A stretch of DNA of 64,000 bases from Gracilimonas amylolytica (GCF_002911695.1 NZ_PQBS01000027.1:62001-126000), one strand, 5' to 3'; positions 1 to 8,820 are shown, counted from the first letter of the stretch. Program-made: numbers and translations. The notes: generated from the letters alone by a model not told the origin.

Positions 1-82
1 GGTTGTGCTCTTATCTTCTGACGAGTCATCATACATGACAGGAACCGAACAAATAATTGATGGCGGTATGAGTGTCCGATAA
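1..82 (+). CDS. Short-chain dehydrogenase/reductase, C-terminal fragment
   Basis: Only the last 26 codons lie in the window; the gene starts upstream of base 1. The visible tail contains SSYMTGTEQIIDGG, the C-terminal signature of classical short-chain dehydrogenases, where a Thr/Ser-Gly segment precedes the final strand and the IDGG turn. Such enzymes use NAD(P)H to oxidise or reduce alcohols, ketones or sugars. Substrate cannot be told from the tail. It resembles the end of the SDR at 4437-5195, so the stretch may hold two related dehydrogenases. It is followed by an intrinsic terminator at about 170-198. Confidence 0.8.
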   Translation, partial: VVLLSSDESSYMTGTEQIIDGGMSVR

Positions 83-168
83 TGATAAATAAATAGAATA
101 TAAGTGGAGCTCCAGTTCTTTTTAATGGTTAAGTCCATAAATGAGAATATTTTAGCTCCCTATACAAA

Positions 169-198
169 AACCTGTGAAATAAACATCACAGGCTTTTT
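169..198 (+). terminator. Intrinsic terminator after the SDR fragment
   Basis: CCTGTGA (171-177) pairs with TCACAGG (186-192) and is followed by CTTTTT. The stem sequence recurs in the terminators at 4291-4322 and 5234-5266. Confidence 0.7.
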
Positions 199-305
199 CA
201 TTGATATATATCAAGAGTTTTTCCTATCACATATCAATGGTTTCAAGCCCTTTGACCGGTAAGTTTGCATTGAAATTAATATTCAACTGTAAACGAAAGA
301 CCAAT

Positions 306-971
306 ATGTCTATAACCAAACAAACTATTGCCATTATTGGAGCGGGTGGATCCATGGGCTCAGCTATTGCAAAAAGCCTGGCTGATGGTAATTACCGACT
401 CTTGTTGTTTGACACAGACCTTGAAAAATTAGGCTCTCTCTCAGAGATCATTCAAAGAAATCATTCGGCTGCTGATCTTGAACCTATGAGTTGTTCGCAT
501 GAATCCTGCTGGGAAGCGGATATAATCATTTTCGCGGTTCCCCATTCTGCTGAAAAAGCACTGGCTAAACAAATCAGGGATGTAGCTACCCAAAAGGTTG
601 TAATAAGTATTGCTAACCCTGTGGATGTAGATTTTGAGAACCTTACGACCAGGCCTGACACCAGTGCGGCTGAAGAATTGCAGGAGTGGCTCCCTCACTC
701 TAAGGTCATTAAAGCCTTCAATACCACCTTCGCTGCTGATTTTGAGCAGCCGGTCATCGATGGAAAGCAAACCGATTCCTTTATTGCCGGTAATGACAAG
801 GCGGCCCTAAGAATGGTTAGTGAACTTGTAGAAACCGCAGGATTCAACCCAGTAATTGCAGGCGATCTGACAGTAAGCAGAACACTTGAACGCATGCAGC
901 TTATGTTGATGCAACTGACCATCAAAAATGACTATGAATGGCATGCCGGGTGGAAAATACTACACAACTAA
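306..971 (+). CDS. NADP-binding oxidoreductase, F420-dependent-reductase-like
   Basis: A 221-residue protein with an N-terminal Rossmann fold: strand IAIIGAGGSMG at about residues 8-18, then an acidic strand end (LLLFDTD) and the AVPHSA segment typical of the family of NADP oxidoreductases grouped with NADPH:F420 reductase. The family transfers hydride to or from NADP; the real electron partner here is unknown, since nothing nearby suggests F420 synthesis. The frame is open back to base 201, but the ATG at 306 is chosen because the Rossmann strand follows it directly, while the extra 35 residues look like translated leader. It sits 35 bp before the QorB-like gene, suggesting co-transcription. 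Confidence 0.75.
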   Translation: MSITKQTIAIIGAGGSMGSAIAKSLADGNYRLLLFDTDLEKLGSLSEIIQRNHSAADLEPMSCSHESCWEADIIIFAVPHSAEKALAKQIRDVATQKVVISIANPVDVDFENLTTRPDTSAAEELQEWLPHSKVIKAFNTTFAADFEQPVIDGKQTDSFIAGNDKAALRMVSELVETAGFNPVIAGDLTVSRTLERMQLMLMQLTIKNDYEWHAGWKILHN

Positions 972-1006
972 GCTGCCGATAAATTCTAAAACAAAATTAA
1001 AGATCT

Positions 1007-1858
1007 ATGATACTTGTAACCGGAGCAAACGGACAATTGGGTACTCAAACCATTGACTTTTTACTGAAAAAAAAGTCCCCTACTAAAATTGCCGGATTAG
1101 TGCGAAGCGAAAGCAAAGGGGCTGACCTTAAAGATAAAGGTATAGAAATCAGAATTGGTGATTATGCCGATTATGATAGCATGATATCTGCCCTTCAGGG
1201 TGTTAATACCTTACTCTTAATTTCATCCAGTACATTAGACGGACGAGTACAGCAGCATCAGAACGTGATTGAGGCTGCAAAGGAGGTTGGGGTAAACCAC
1301 ATTTTATATACCAGCATCGTAAAAGCTGATCAAAAGTTAAGTCCCCTTTCTTCTGACCATGCCGAAACGGAAAATCTTCTTAAAGAATCAGGAATTACCT
1401 ATACCATATATCGCCATACGTTCTACATGGAATTTTTACCCCTGTTTTTAGGCAATGCCTTTGAAACCGGGGAGTGGGCTTTCCCATCAGACGGTAAGGC
1501 CATAAACCTTGCTTTACGTTCAGAGATGGCTGAAGTATTAGCGTATGGATTGACAGAAGCGGATAATCATAAAAATAAAACCTACGAAATTACTTCAGGT
1601 ACAACATATACACTTACGGAAATCACGCATTTACTTAATGAAGTGGCAGGCCGTAACATTTCGTACAGAGATATATCGGTAACTGACTTCAGGAACGCCC
1701 TTCAAAAAATTGGACTCTCTGAAGAACAAATAGCAATGAGTCTGATGACGGCAACAACATTCGCAAACGGGGCATTGGAATTCACTTCTGATGATATGAA
1801 AGAGCTGCTCGGGCGTAAACCTACCGGACTCGACGAGTTTATCAAAGAACTTATTTAA
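1007..1858 (+). CDS. NmrA/QorB-like NAD(P)H:quinone oxidoreductase
   Basis: 283 residues, close to the length of E. coli QorB/YtfG. It begins with the atypical-SDR dinucleotide motif VTGANGQLG (residues 4-12), followed by the GDYADYDS segment and HILYTSIVKAD, as in QorB. The family reduces quinones with NADPH; some members instead act as NADPH sensors (NmrA). A complete active-site Ser-Tyr-Lys set is not expected in this subgroup. It lies between an NADP-binding oxidoreductase and a YceI protein, which supports a redox or quinone-related role. The leader has no strong ribosome binding site. Confidence 0.8.
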   Translation: MILVTGANGQLGTQTIDFLLKKKSPTKIAGLVRSESKGADLKDKGIEIRIGDYADYDSMISALQGVNTLLLISSSTLDGRVQQHQNVIEAAKEVGVNHILYTSIVKADQKLSPLSSDHAETENLLKESGITYTIYRHTFYMEFLPLFLGNAFETGEWAFPSDGKAINLALRSEMAEVLAYGLTEADNHKNKTYEITSGTTYTLTEITHLLNEVAGRNISYRDISVTDFRNALQKIGLSEEQIAMSLMTATTFANGALEFTSDDMKELLGRKPTGLDEFIKELI

Positions 1859-1892
1859 TCAACCATAAAACAAATACAACCTATATACACCA

Positions 1893-2474
1893 ATGAAAAA
1901 ACTAACATTCATTTTTACACTTTTAGTAATGCCGCTCAGCCTCTTCGCTCAGGATAACTGGGTAGAAGATCCGGCTCACTCCAAACTTGGATTTACTGTG
2001 ACTCACCTGGGTATCGCTGATGTTCCGGGCCATTTCAATGATTACAAAGTAACGATTACCTCCTCAGAAGAGGACTTCAGTGATGCACAAGTTGAACTTA
2101 TCGTTCAAACCGCCTCCATCGATACCCGGGTTGATCAGCGTAATGATCACCTTAAAAGTGCTGATTTCTTTAATGTAGAGCAGTACCCAACCATGACTTT
2201 TAAAAGTACCGGCATCTCTAAAATCGCCGAGCATACTTACAAATTAACCGGTGACCTGACCTTGCATGGTATTACTAAACAAGTAACTGTTGACATGATC
2301 TACCGCGGACAAGTCCAAAATGAAATGACCTATGGCGCTCTGAAAGCCGGTATTCAAATTACCGGAACCATTGACCGTTCAGAATTTGACCTTGGTAATG
2401 GATTCCCCCCACCTATGATCAGCAATGATGTGAGAATCAAAGCTGATGGTGAATTTATCAAAGAAGAAAACTAA
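1893..2474 (+). CDS. YceI family periplasmic lipid-binding protein
   Basis: 193 residues with an N-terminal signal peptide (MKKLTFIFTLLVMPLSLFAQ, cleavage after about residue 19). The mature part has the YceI lipocalin-like pattern: DPAHSKLGFTVTHLG near the start, DTRVDQRNDHLKSADFFN in the middle and LTLHGITKQV after it. YceI proteins bind polyisoprenoids such as ubiquinone-8 inside a beta-barrel and often respond to stress. The gene follows the QorB-like gene by 34 bp, consistent with a shared quinone/isoprenoid theme (inference). The start has an A-rich leader without Shine-Dalgarno. A terminator follows at 2500. Confidence 0.9.
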   Translation: MKKLTFIFTLLVMPLSLFAQDNWVEDPAHSKLGFTVTHLGIADVPGHFNDYKVTITSSEEDFSDAQVELIVQTASIDTRVDQRNDHLKSADFFNVEQYPTMTFKSTGISKIAEHTYKLTGDLTLHGITKQVTVDMIYRGQVQNEMTYGALKAGIQITGTIDRSEFDLGNGFPPPMISNDVRIKADGEFIKEEN

Positions 2475-2499
2475 CTGACTTAAGAAAACCTTTTTAGTT

Positions 2500-2530
2500 G
2501 CCTCAAAGATGAATCTTTGAGGCTTCTTTT
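2500..2530 (+). terminator. Intrinsic terminator after the YceI gene
   Basis: A perfect stem, GCCTCAAAGA (2500-2509) with TCTTTGAGGC (2514-2523), is followed by TTCTTTT. It closes the 306-2474 group. Confidence 0.85.
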
Positions 2531-2560
2531 AATTGATGTTCAAACTATTTACAAAGAATC

Positions 2561-3055
2561 ATGAAAGACTCCTACACGGCTCCACCTAAAACCCGCATCG
2601 GGCACGTGCACTTGAAAGTATCAGACCTCGACAAAGCCCTTGAGTTTTACAGGGACCTGCTGGGTTTCGAGCTGACTACAATGTATGGGGATCAGGCTGC
2701 ATTTCTGTCAGCCGGTGGGTACCACCATCATATCGGATTAAATACCTGGCATAGCAAAGACCAATCCCCTGCCCCACGCAATAGCCCGGGTTTGTATCAC
2801 ACAGCATTTTTGTACCCATCCCGAAAGGATCTTGCAATCATTTTGAAGAGACTTATCGATAAAGGTTATACCATTGGTGGAGCAAGTGACCATGGTGTTT
2901 CAGAAGCCATTTACCTGCAGGATCCTGATGGAAACGGAGTTGAGCTTTATCGGGACCGTCCCAAAGAAAATTGGGAGTACAGTGAAGATGGCTCAATAAA
3001 TATGGTTACCAAACCATTAGACCTAAAAGGTCTTCTTAAAGAACTGGATGAGTGA
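2561..3055 (+). CDS. Glyoxalase/extradiol dioxygenase (VOC) family protein
   Basis: 164 residues forming two beta-alpha-beta-beta-beta modules. The first opens with IGHVHLKVSDLDKALEFYRD (residues 13-32) with a candidate metal ligand His at HVHLKV; the second ends with LQDPDGNGVELYRDRP, supplying the usual C-terminal Glu ligand. YHTAFLYPS in between gives another His. The layout is closest to the small CatE/YfiE-like catechol-2,3-dioxygenase-type proteins. Substrate unknown; ring cleavage, thiol conjugation and glyoxalase chemistry are all possible. It starts right after the 2500 terminator. Confidence 0.8.
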   Translation: MKDSYTAPPKTRIGHVHLKVSDLDKALEFYRDLLGFELTTMYGDQAAFLSAGGYHHHIGLNTWHSKDQSPAPRNSPGLYHTAFLYPSRKDLAIILKRLIDKGYTIGGASDHGVSEAIYLQDPDGNGVELYRDRPKENWEYSEDGSINMVTKPLDLKGLLKELDE

Positions 3056-3110
3056 TCATCTGTTAACCTTTTTTATATCAAATATTAAAAACAAAGCTTT
3101 ACTTACCATT

Positions 3111-3515
3111 ATGAAAAAATTAAAACTAACCTATTGGATCTCTACTTTACTGTTTAGCGGAATGATGCTATTCAGCGCAACCATGTATTTTACCAGCCCT
3201 GAAATGTCACAGACCTTTCAACACTTAGGATTCCCGGATTATTTTCGAGTGGAATTAGGTATAGCTAAGTATATCGGTGTTCTTCTTTTACTTGCTCCCT
3301 TTTACGGACTCCTAAAGGAATGGGTCTATGCCGGATTCACGATAAATATGATTTCAGGAAGCATCGCACATGCGGCACTGGGAGACCCTATTTCAGCATC
3401 AGTAACTCCACTTGTGATGCTTGGGATTTTAGGGGTCTCATATTATACCCTTCATAGATTGGATGATGATGTACAACCTGCTGTAGTGAAAAACATAGTT
3501 CAAACCGCCTCTTAA
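3111..3515 (+). CDS. DoxX-like small membrane protein
   Basis: 134 residues, almost wholly hydrophobic with four predicted membrane helices (about residues 7-24, 48-64, 69-90 and 97-113). The sequence WISTLLFSGMMLFSATMYF, then the ELGIAKYIGVLLLL and YAGFTINMISGSIAHA segments, match the DoxX-like family found next to redox and detoxification genes. The frame is open back to 3048, overlapping the VOC gene, but the ATG at 3111 is preferred because it begins with the basic MKKLKL leader. Family function is uncertain; some DoxX proteins act with quinone or thiol oxidation. Confidence 0.75.
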   Translation: MKKLKLTYWISTLLFSGMMLFSATMYFTSPEMSQTFQHLGFPDYFRVELGIAKYIGVLLLLAPFYGLLKEWVYAGFTINMISGSIAHAALGDPISASVTPLVMLGILGVSYYTLHRLDDDVQPAVVKNIVQTAS

Positions 3516-3525
3516 TACGTTTGCT

Positions 3526-4266
3526 ATGACTCATATTACCAAAGCCGATAAAAGACGCGTAGTGAATCGGGGACCGTTTACTTCACGGTTCCTGCCACTC
3601 GGCACACCTTTGAAAGATTTGGATGACCATGGTCTTGCCCAGATCGGACGACTGGAACACGCCACCCTTAAAGGCGGTGCGTTGGTACCCATGCACATGC
3701 ACCAAAATGAGGAGATCTTATCCTATTTACGAAAGGGAACCATGCATCATAAAGACAGTAATGAAAACGATCTGGGTATTAATAACACCTACTTCATGCT
3801 GATGAATGCCGGAAGCGGGATTTATCATGAAGAAGGAGTTCAGGAAGGCGATGAAACCGTAGAAATGCTGCAGATCTTTATTCGTCCGAAAGCCGACGGG
3901 CTCAAACCAAAGATCCAGTTTCATGAACCCGGCAGTACGTATAGCTTGAATGCCTGGCGCTTGCTAGCCGGACATGAACGCTCTGAGGCACCTATGATCT
4001 TCAGAAGTGAGGTTCTTTTTTATGATGTACGCCTGGAACAGAACAAAATCTTACAAACGCCGGATCTAAATGATAATACCGGATTTATGTATGTATTTAA
4101 TGGAAATCTCACTATAGAAAACAACGGTAAAACCATTGAAAAAGGTGATTCTATTGTGATTAAAGATGAGAAGCTAATCCTAAAAAGTAACCGGAATTCA
4201 GACCTGGTCTTTTTTGCATTGAATGAGAAAGCACCTTACAGCCGAAATGGACTCTTTGCAAAATAA
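3526..4266 (+). CDS. Pirin family protein
   Basis: 246 residues with the two-cupin pirin fold. The metal site is intact: His57 and His59 in VPMHMHQNEE, His101 and Glu103 in SGIYHEEG, at the same spacing as the iron ligands of human pirin (56, 58, 101, 103). Some pirins are quercetin 2,3-dioxygenases, others redox sensors; here the task is unknown. The C-terminal cupin is more divergent. It starts 10 bp after the DoxX-like gene, so the VOC, DoxX and pirin genes probably form one transcript ending at the 4291 terminator. Confidence 0.85.
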   Translation: MTHITKADKRRVVNRGPFTSRFLPLGTPLKDLDDHGLAQIGRLEHATLKGGALVPMHMHQNEEILSYLRKGTMHHKDSNENDLGINNTYFMLMNAGSGIYHEEGVQEGDETVEMLQIFIRPKADGLKPKIQFHEPGSTYSLNAWRLLAGHERSEAPMIFRSEVLFYDVRLEQNKILQTPDLNDNTGFMYVFNGNLTIENNGKTIEKGDSIVIKDEKLILKSNRNSDLVFFALNEKAPYSRNGLFAK

Positions 4267-4290
4267 AAAAGAGCGCATCCTATTTTAGTA

Positions 4291-4322
4291 AAGCCTGTAA
4301 GAAAGTACTTACAGGCTTTTTT
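4291..4322 (+). terminator. Intrinsic terminator after the pirin gene
   Basis: AAGCCTGTAAG (4291-4301) pairs perfectly with CTTACAGGCTT (4308-4318), followed by TTTT. Same stem family as at 169 and 5234. Confidence 0.9.
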
Positions 4323-4436
4323 AATGACAAATATCAAGGGTATTTCTTAGCAGAAGTCAAGGAGAATTGGCGGGGCTTGAGGTAGATTAATACCAGCATA
4401 AATGATTAAATCTAAACCAAAATAAAGGTGAATATT

Positions 4437-5195
4437 ATGAAACGATTAGAAAATAAAGTGGCTCTAATAACCGGAGGAGCAGCAGGTATAGGTAAAGAAA
4501 CAGCTTTGTTATTTGCAAAAGAAGGTGCAAAGGTTGTGATAACTGATATTGATGAAGAAAAGGGCCATGAGACCTTAGATGAAATAAAACAGATAAACAC
4601 AGAGGCTCTATTCTTTAAACATGACGTCAGTCAGGAAGAAGATTGGAAACAAGTTGTCGCTAAAATAATTGAAGAATTTAATAAAATTGATATCCTGTTT
4701 AATAATGCCGGGATTTACATCATCAAATCAATTCCGGAAACTAATATCGAGACCTGGAACCGTTTAATGAGTATCAATGTGACAGGTGTGTTTCTTGGTC
4801 TTAAACATGTACTTCCTAAAATGGAGAAAAAACAGGCAGGATCAGTAATTAACTCTTCCTCATTAGCTGGTCTAACCGGTGCCCCCGGTCATACTCTCTA
4901 CGGAGCAAGCAAAGGTGCCGTTCGTGTGATGACCAAGGATGCCGCAGCTGAGTATGCTTCCAAAGGAATTCGAATAAATTCAATACACCCGGGGTATATA
5001 ACCACTGAAATGGCTGATTATGCATCAGAAATAACAAACCTGTCAAAAGAAGAACTTGATTCTACATATCCGTTAGGTCGAATGGGTAAACCATCAGAAG
5101 TAGCAAATATGGCTTTATTCCTGGCATCCGATGAATCTTCATTTTCTACAGGAGCAGAATTTGTCATAGATGGTGGATCTTCTGCCATTCAGTGA
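4437..5195 (+). CDS. Classical SDR family oxidoreductase
   Basis: 252 residues. Cofactor motif TGGAAGIG near residue 12, NNAG near residue 86, and the catalytic Ser-Tyr-Lys set in NSSSLAGL and YGASKG. The C-terminal INSIHPGYITTEM and FVIDGG are typical of glucose-1-dehydrogenase/3-oxoacyl-reductase-like SDRs. An Asp after strand 2 (VVITDID) favours NAD over NADP. A GTG at 4428 is in frame, but AAGG at 4425-4428 sits about 8 bp before the ATG at 4437, so the ATG is chosen. Substrate unknown. It stands alone between two terminators. Confidence 0.85.
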   Translation: MKRLENKVALITGGAAGIGKETALLFAKEGAKVVITDIDEEKGHETLDEIKQINTEALFFKHDVSQEEDWKQVVAKIIEEFNKIDILFNNAGIYIIKSIPETNIETWNRLMSINVTGVFLGLKHVLPKMEKKQAGSVINSSSLAGLTGAPGHTLYGASKGAVRVMTKDAAAEYASKGIRINSIHPGYITTEMADYASEITNLSKEELDSTYPLGRMGKPSEVANMALFLASDESSFSTGAEFVIDGGSSAIQ

Positions 5196-5478
5196 GAATA
5201 AGAAGTGACTGTCTTTAATGGAGACATCGATCAAAGCCTGTGAAGTTATATTCACGGGCTTTTTTAATAGGTTCCAACAAATGTAAACCAAAGATCTAAA
5301 TTCAAAATATTGATGATAATGCAGCGGAAGGCATTAATATGAAACTATTTGCTGTGTGTTTGCCTCTCTCAAAAACACATCATCCCATAGGCATGGTCAG
5401 GTCAATAAATCTCTTAGATCTTGCCATTAATACCTCTATAAACACTCAAAAGAAATAAGGTTGTGACAAAATACAAGA
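5196..5478. other. 283-bp intergenic stretch between convergent genes
   Basis: It holds the terminator at 5234-5266. Beyond it I see no open frame with gene-like features, no RNA gene and no convincing repeat. Confidence 0.6.
5234..5266 (+). terminator. Intrinsic terminator after the SDR gene
   Basis: AGCCTGTGAA (5235-5244) pairs with TTCACGGGCT (5251-5260), with one G-T wobble, followed by TTTTTA. The stem is near-identical to those at 169 and 4291. Confidence 0.85.
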
Positions 5479-6012
5479 TCACTCAAACAACGATGCTGAG
5501 TTAAGTACCTGCCAGTAATTGGGATTGGGACTAAGCCCCGATCTGAAAACATCTTTTGCATCTGCCTTTGAGATCGAAACTTTAACATATCCCCTGAAGT
5601 ATCCCTCTTTCTCAACAGCTGATTTGTTAGATACAGCACCTTCACCTTCAATAGCCTGACCGGCATTTCGTAACATGATCAAAAATTCAGGTGAGTCAAC
5701 CGTGACATTTCCGCTTTCAGAAATGGATTTGCGGGTTTCTTCCACCAACTCAGACACACCCGTTTCCAGATTTGCACGGGCTTGAAGCTCTGCATTTCTA
5801 ATGGCTGAGATCGAGTCACTTGCAACGGCTTCACCATAACCGGCAAAGGATGTGGAATCTGACTCAAAAGCTTTGGTTTGATACCAAGATGGGAAATCCG
5901 GTGTATCCGGTTCGGTTTGTTGAGGTGTTGTAGTGGTTTCTGTGGATGCGCAGCCTGATACTGCAACAGTTAGAGCCGTTATGACGATGAATAGTCTGAA
6001 AATTTTTATCAT
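5479..6012 (-). CDS. LPP20-like outer-membrane lipoprotein
   Basis: 177 residues. The N-terminus is a lipoprotein signal: hydrophobic FRLFIVITALTVAVSGC with the lipid-accepting Cys at residue 21, followed by a Thr/Pro-rich linker. The body (about 40-150) has the LPP20 pattern seen in Helicobacter and many Bacteroidetes: PSWYQTK, FAGYGEAVASDSISAIRNAE, then an alternating strand EGYFRGYVKVSIS. Function of the family is unknown beyond envelope location. It overlaps the HtrA gene by 4 bp (ATGA), so the two are translationally coupled, hinting at an envelope quality-control link (inference). Confidence 0.75.
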   Translation of the reverse strand: MIKIFRLFIVITALTVAVSGCASTETTTTPQQTEPDTPDFPSWYQTKAFESDSTSFAGYGEAVASDSISAIRNAELQARANLETGVSELVEETRKSISESGNVTVDSPEFLIMLRNAGQAIEGEGAVSNKSAVEKEGYFRGYVKVSISKADAKDVFRSGLSPNPNYWQVLNSASLFE

Positions 6013-7562
6013 TGATCTTTTTCTAACCGGATATAGCCTGACGCTCCTTCATCATCTTTGTAACGAAGGGTTACCGATCGGTTTGAAGTTAAATTTTGGG
6101 TCAGAAGTTCTTCTAATCTCCCGAGATTCTCAACCTTTTTTCCATCTATTTCTGTGATCTGATGATCTTCTCTCATTCCCCGGTTCCAGGCTTCCGAATA
6201 TTTGTACACATGATGCACATAGATGTCTTGCTCTGCCGGATCTTCGGGATTAGCAATTCCGATCAGCCTGAACCCAAGTTCAAATTCCTTGTACTCAATA
6301 CCTCCATTATTGCCTTCGGGTATTTCATTCGGTATTAGGTTCTCTTCATTGGCAGCTATTTCAGGAATTTCCTCTGGTTCCTGAAGTTTGAGTGGTACTT
6401 CACGATCGAAGATATCGCCGTCCCGTAAGATAGTTAGCCTTACATTTTCACCGGGACTCAAAACAGCCACCTGTTGCTGAAGTTGATTCGCCTCATTCAC
6501 TTCAACTCCATTTACACGAAGCACCACATCACCGGATATCAACCCCGATTCAGAGGCTGCTCCATCTCTGCTGACTGATAAAATTTCTACGCCTCTTACT
6601 GTTTCCATTCCTTTTTCTACGGCACGGTTATAATCAATGGCCGCAATGGATACACCCAATAGTGCCCGCCTTACCTGACCATATTCAATGATATCCTGAG
6701 CAACTTTAATGGCAAGATTACTTGGTACCGCAAACCCATATCCCTGATAGGTTCCGGTTTGTGAGGCTATGGCCGTGTTAATACCTACCAGCTGGCCACT
6801 CGTGTTAACCAAAGCCCCACCGCTGTTTCCTTTGTTGATGGCTGCATCTGTCTGAATGAAACTTTCGATACGCATTCTGTCATTAATGATCTGAACATCC
6901 CGGCTTAGTGCACTGACAATACCGGCCGTTACGGTAGAGCGTAATCGAAATGGATTTCCAATAGCTAACACCCATTCCCCTACGTCGATCGTTTCAGAAT
7001 CACCAACGGTCACTTTTGGAAGATCCGTCCCGTTGATCTTAATGACCGCAAGGTCTGTACTGGTATCAAAACCGATCATCTGTGCCGGATATTCACGCTT
7101 GTCACTCAGCACTACATTCAGTCCATTTTCAACAGCTCCCTCTACGACGTGATGATTGGTCAGTATGTAGCCGTCAGATGTGATCAAAACTCCGGAGCCA
7201 ACGGTTCGTGCTCGCTGAGGCATCAACCGATCCCAGATACTTTCATCGTCTTCCAGGTCTTCTTCCTCGAACCGATGATTTTCATCATTAGGAATGGTTC
7301 CCTCAATTGGGACGATCGCTTCGATATATACTACGGTAGGCGTAACCTCTTCCGCAATCTTACGGAATAGGAAACGGGCATCAGAATTTTCAAGGGCTTC
7401 ATCACTGATAAATGGATCGGTACTTCGGTTGATCTCAGTCACCCGCACTTCTGACAATGGAGCAAGTTCTTTGTTTATAGAATACAATGCGATCAAAGTG
7501 CCTATGGTGACACCTATCATCAGCAATAAAATTCCTGTAAGGATCAGATCTTTTCGTTTCAT
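6009..7562 (-). CDS. HtrA/DegP-type serine protease with two PDZ domains
   Basis: 517 residues. An N-terminal membrane anchor (residues 6-27, uncleaved) is followed by a trypsin-like domain with His138 (TNHHVV), Asp170 (TSTDLAVI) and Ser247 (GNSGGA). The first PDZ domain, about residues 300-395, opens with the LLGVSI carboxylate-binding loop; a divergent second one occupies about 430-515. Between them lies an acidic, Asn/Glu-rich linker. The topology suggests a membrane-tethered periplasmic protease/chaperone of the DegS/DegQ kind. It is the second-last gene of a minus-strand group with recO 6 bp upstream. Confidence 0.92.
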   Translation of the reverse strand: MKRKDLILTGILLLMIGVTIGTLIALYSINKELAPLSEVRVTEINRSTDPFISDEALENSDARFLFRKIAEEVTPTVVYIEAIVPIEGTIPNDENHRFEEEDLEDDESIWDRLMPQRARTVGSGVLITSDGYILTNHHVVEGAVENGLNVVLSDKREYPAQMIGFDTSTDLAVIKINGTDLPKVTVGDSETIDVGEWVLAIGNPFRLRSTVTAGIVSALSRDVQIINDRMRIESFIQTDAAINKGNSGGALVNTSGQLVGINTAIASQTGTYQGYGFAVPSNLAIKVAQDIIEYGQVRRALLGVSIAAIDYNRAVEKGMETVRGVEILSVSRDGAASESGLISGDVVLRVNGVEVNEANQLQQQVAVLSPGENVRLTILRDGDIFDREVPLKLQEPEEIPEIAANEENLIPNEIPEGNNGGIEYKEFELGFRLIGIANPEDPAEQDIYVHHVYKYSEAWNRGMREDHQITEIDGKKVENLGRLEELLTQNLTSNRSVTLRYKDDEGASGYIRLEKDQ

Positions 7563-7568
7563 AATAAA

Positions 7569-8303
7569 TCAGATTAATAGCATCTGCTCGAAGATAGAAT
7601 CAGATTTTCGCTCCTGATATCCTTCAATATGATATTTAAAATATACATCTAAATGATGAACAAGTTGTTTCAACTCTCCGTTGCCAAAATGAACGTCAAA
7701 TATTTTACTGTTTCTGCCGGCCATAGCCAAGACCATAAAATGAGTTTGGGCAACTGTTAGTTTATAAGATAATTCATCCTCAGAATGTTCCGAGAGATTA
7801 CCGCTCGATATGTTGAGGTACGCATTTGCAGGAATTTCCTCCATGCTGCTTACCAGGCCAAAACCGATTATGTCGGCTAACCTGATCTGCACGTACGCAA
7901 AAAGAGAGGCATAGGTTTCTTCCGAGCTACCAAGCCACTTTATGAAGGTCATAACAAAATCAAAGACCGGTTCATTTACTTCATGTTCATGAACAACCTG
8001 TGATATTAACTCAAGGGTGGCATATAAAATTGCTGTCTTTTCCAGATCGGTTCTGAAACTTTGATCTGAATAGAAAATGGAAGCTTCTGTCAGGGTTTGA
8101 ACCCCACGTGATTGTTTATAATAGTAAACCACATCCAGTACTGCCCCGGTTTCCAGAATCCCGGCCAGCTTGTTTTTTGGCTTTTTTGCCCCCTTGGCAA
8201 TGAGTGCGATCTTTCCGTGCTCTTCAGACAGAACCGTAATTATCTTACTTGATTCCTGATAATCTATGGCCCTTAAAATAATTGCCTTGGTGTGTACGAT
8301 CAT
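7569..8303 (-). CDS. recO: DNA repair protein RecO
   Basis: 244 residues, the normal length. The N-terminal OB fold is visible as VHTKAIILRAIDYQESSKIITVLSEE style sequence, with the Lys-rich loop KGAKKPKNK that contacts DNA, followed by a helical domain. The Cys4 zinc site of some RecO proteins is absent. RecO anneals single strands coated by SSB and loads RecA with RecR in the RecFOR pathway. Start overlaps the stop of the upstream membrane protein by 4 bp, so expression is coupled. Confidence 0.88.
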   Translation of the reverse strand: MIVHTKAIILRAIDYQESSKIITVLSEEHGKIALIAKGAKKPKNKLAGILETGAVLDVVYYYKQSRGVQTLTEASIFYSDQSFRTDLEKTAILYATLELISQVVHEHEVNEPVFDFVMTFIKWLGSSEETYASLFAYVQIRLADIIGFGLVSSMEEIPANAYLNISSGNLSEHSEDELSYKLTVAQTHFMVLAMAGRNSKIFDVHFGNGELKQLVHHLDVYFKYHIEGYQERKSDSIFEQMLLI

Positions 8304-8791
8304 GTCTCAATGAACTCAATCCTGAAATTAAAGTAAATATCAAGCCTCTCCTTTAACACATCGAAAATTTCGTAAACATCTTCGAGTTCCTCATCTTCTG
8401 CTTTCACAATTCGAACGTAACCATTTTTGGTGATCAGGTCTAACGTAAACCACTCGGTTGGCTTCATGCCTTTTCCAAATAATGCCCGACCACTGTCCAA
8501 ATTCGAAAGTAAAATTTCATCGATCTCTCCGAATCCTAAGGTCTGAATTTTCAAACGAAAGTAACCGAAGAATTTATAGTACTTGGTAATCGTGTAGCTA
8601 TCAGTATCGAATTCAAATTCATACCGTGAAAAGATCTTCTGCAGCACCGCAAAAGCAAAGATGAAAAAGAACAGAGCAAACACAAACCCAAGTATAAAAC
8701 TCGAAAAAAAGAGCAGGAAGTCGATCAGTGTGAAACTGGATTCGACTCCCAGAAATACAATATTACGGTCTTTATACAGGTCGTAATTCAA
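8300..8791 (-). CDS. Small membrane protein of unknown function
   Basis: 163 residues. One long or two close hydrophobic helices span about residues 20-50 (LIDFLLFFSSFILGFVFALFF region). The soluble C-terminal part (55-160) alternates strands with aromatic residues (FDTDSYTITKYYKFFGYFRL) and ends in a helix, which resembles bacterial PH-like membrane-associated domains. I do not recognise a named family. Position between the carboxylase and recO with a 4-bp overlap to recO indicates co-transcription but not function. Confidence 0.7.
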   Translation of the reverse strand: MNYDLYKDRNIVFLGVESSFTLIDFLLFFSSFILGFVFALFFFIFAFAVLQKIFSRYEFEFDTDSYTITKYYKFFGYFRLKIQTLGFGEIDEILLSNLDSGRALFGKGMKPTEWFTLDLITKNGYVRIVKAEDEELEDVYEIFDVLKERLDIYFNFRIEFIET

Positions 8792-8820
8792 TGAGTAGGT
8801 TTGCTCTTGGTCACTGTTCT

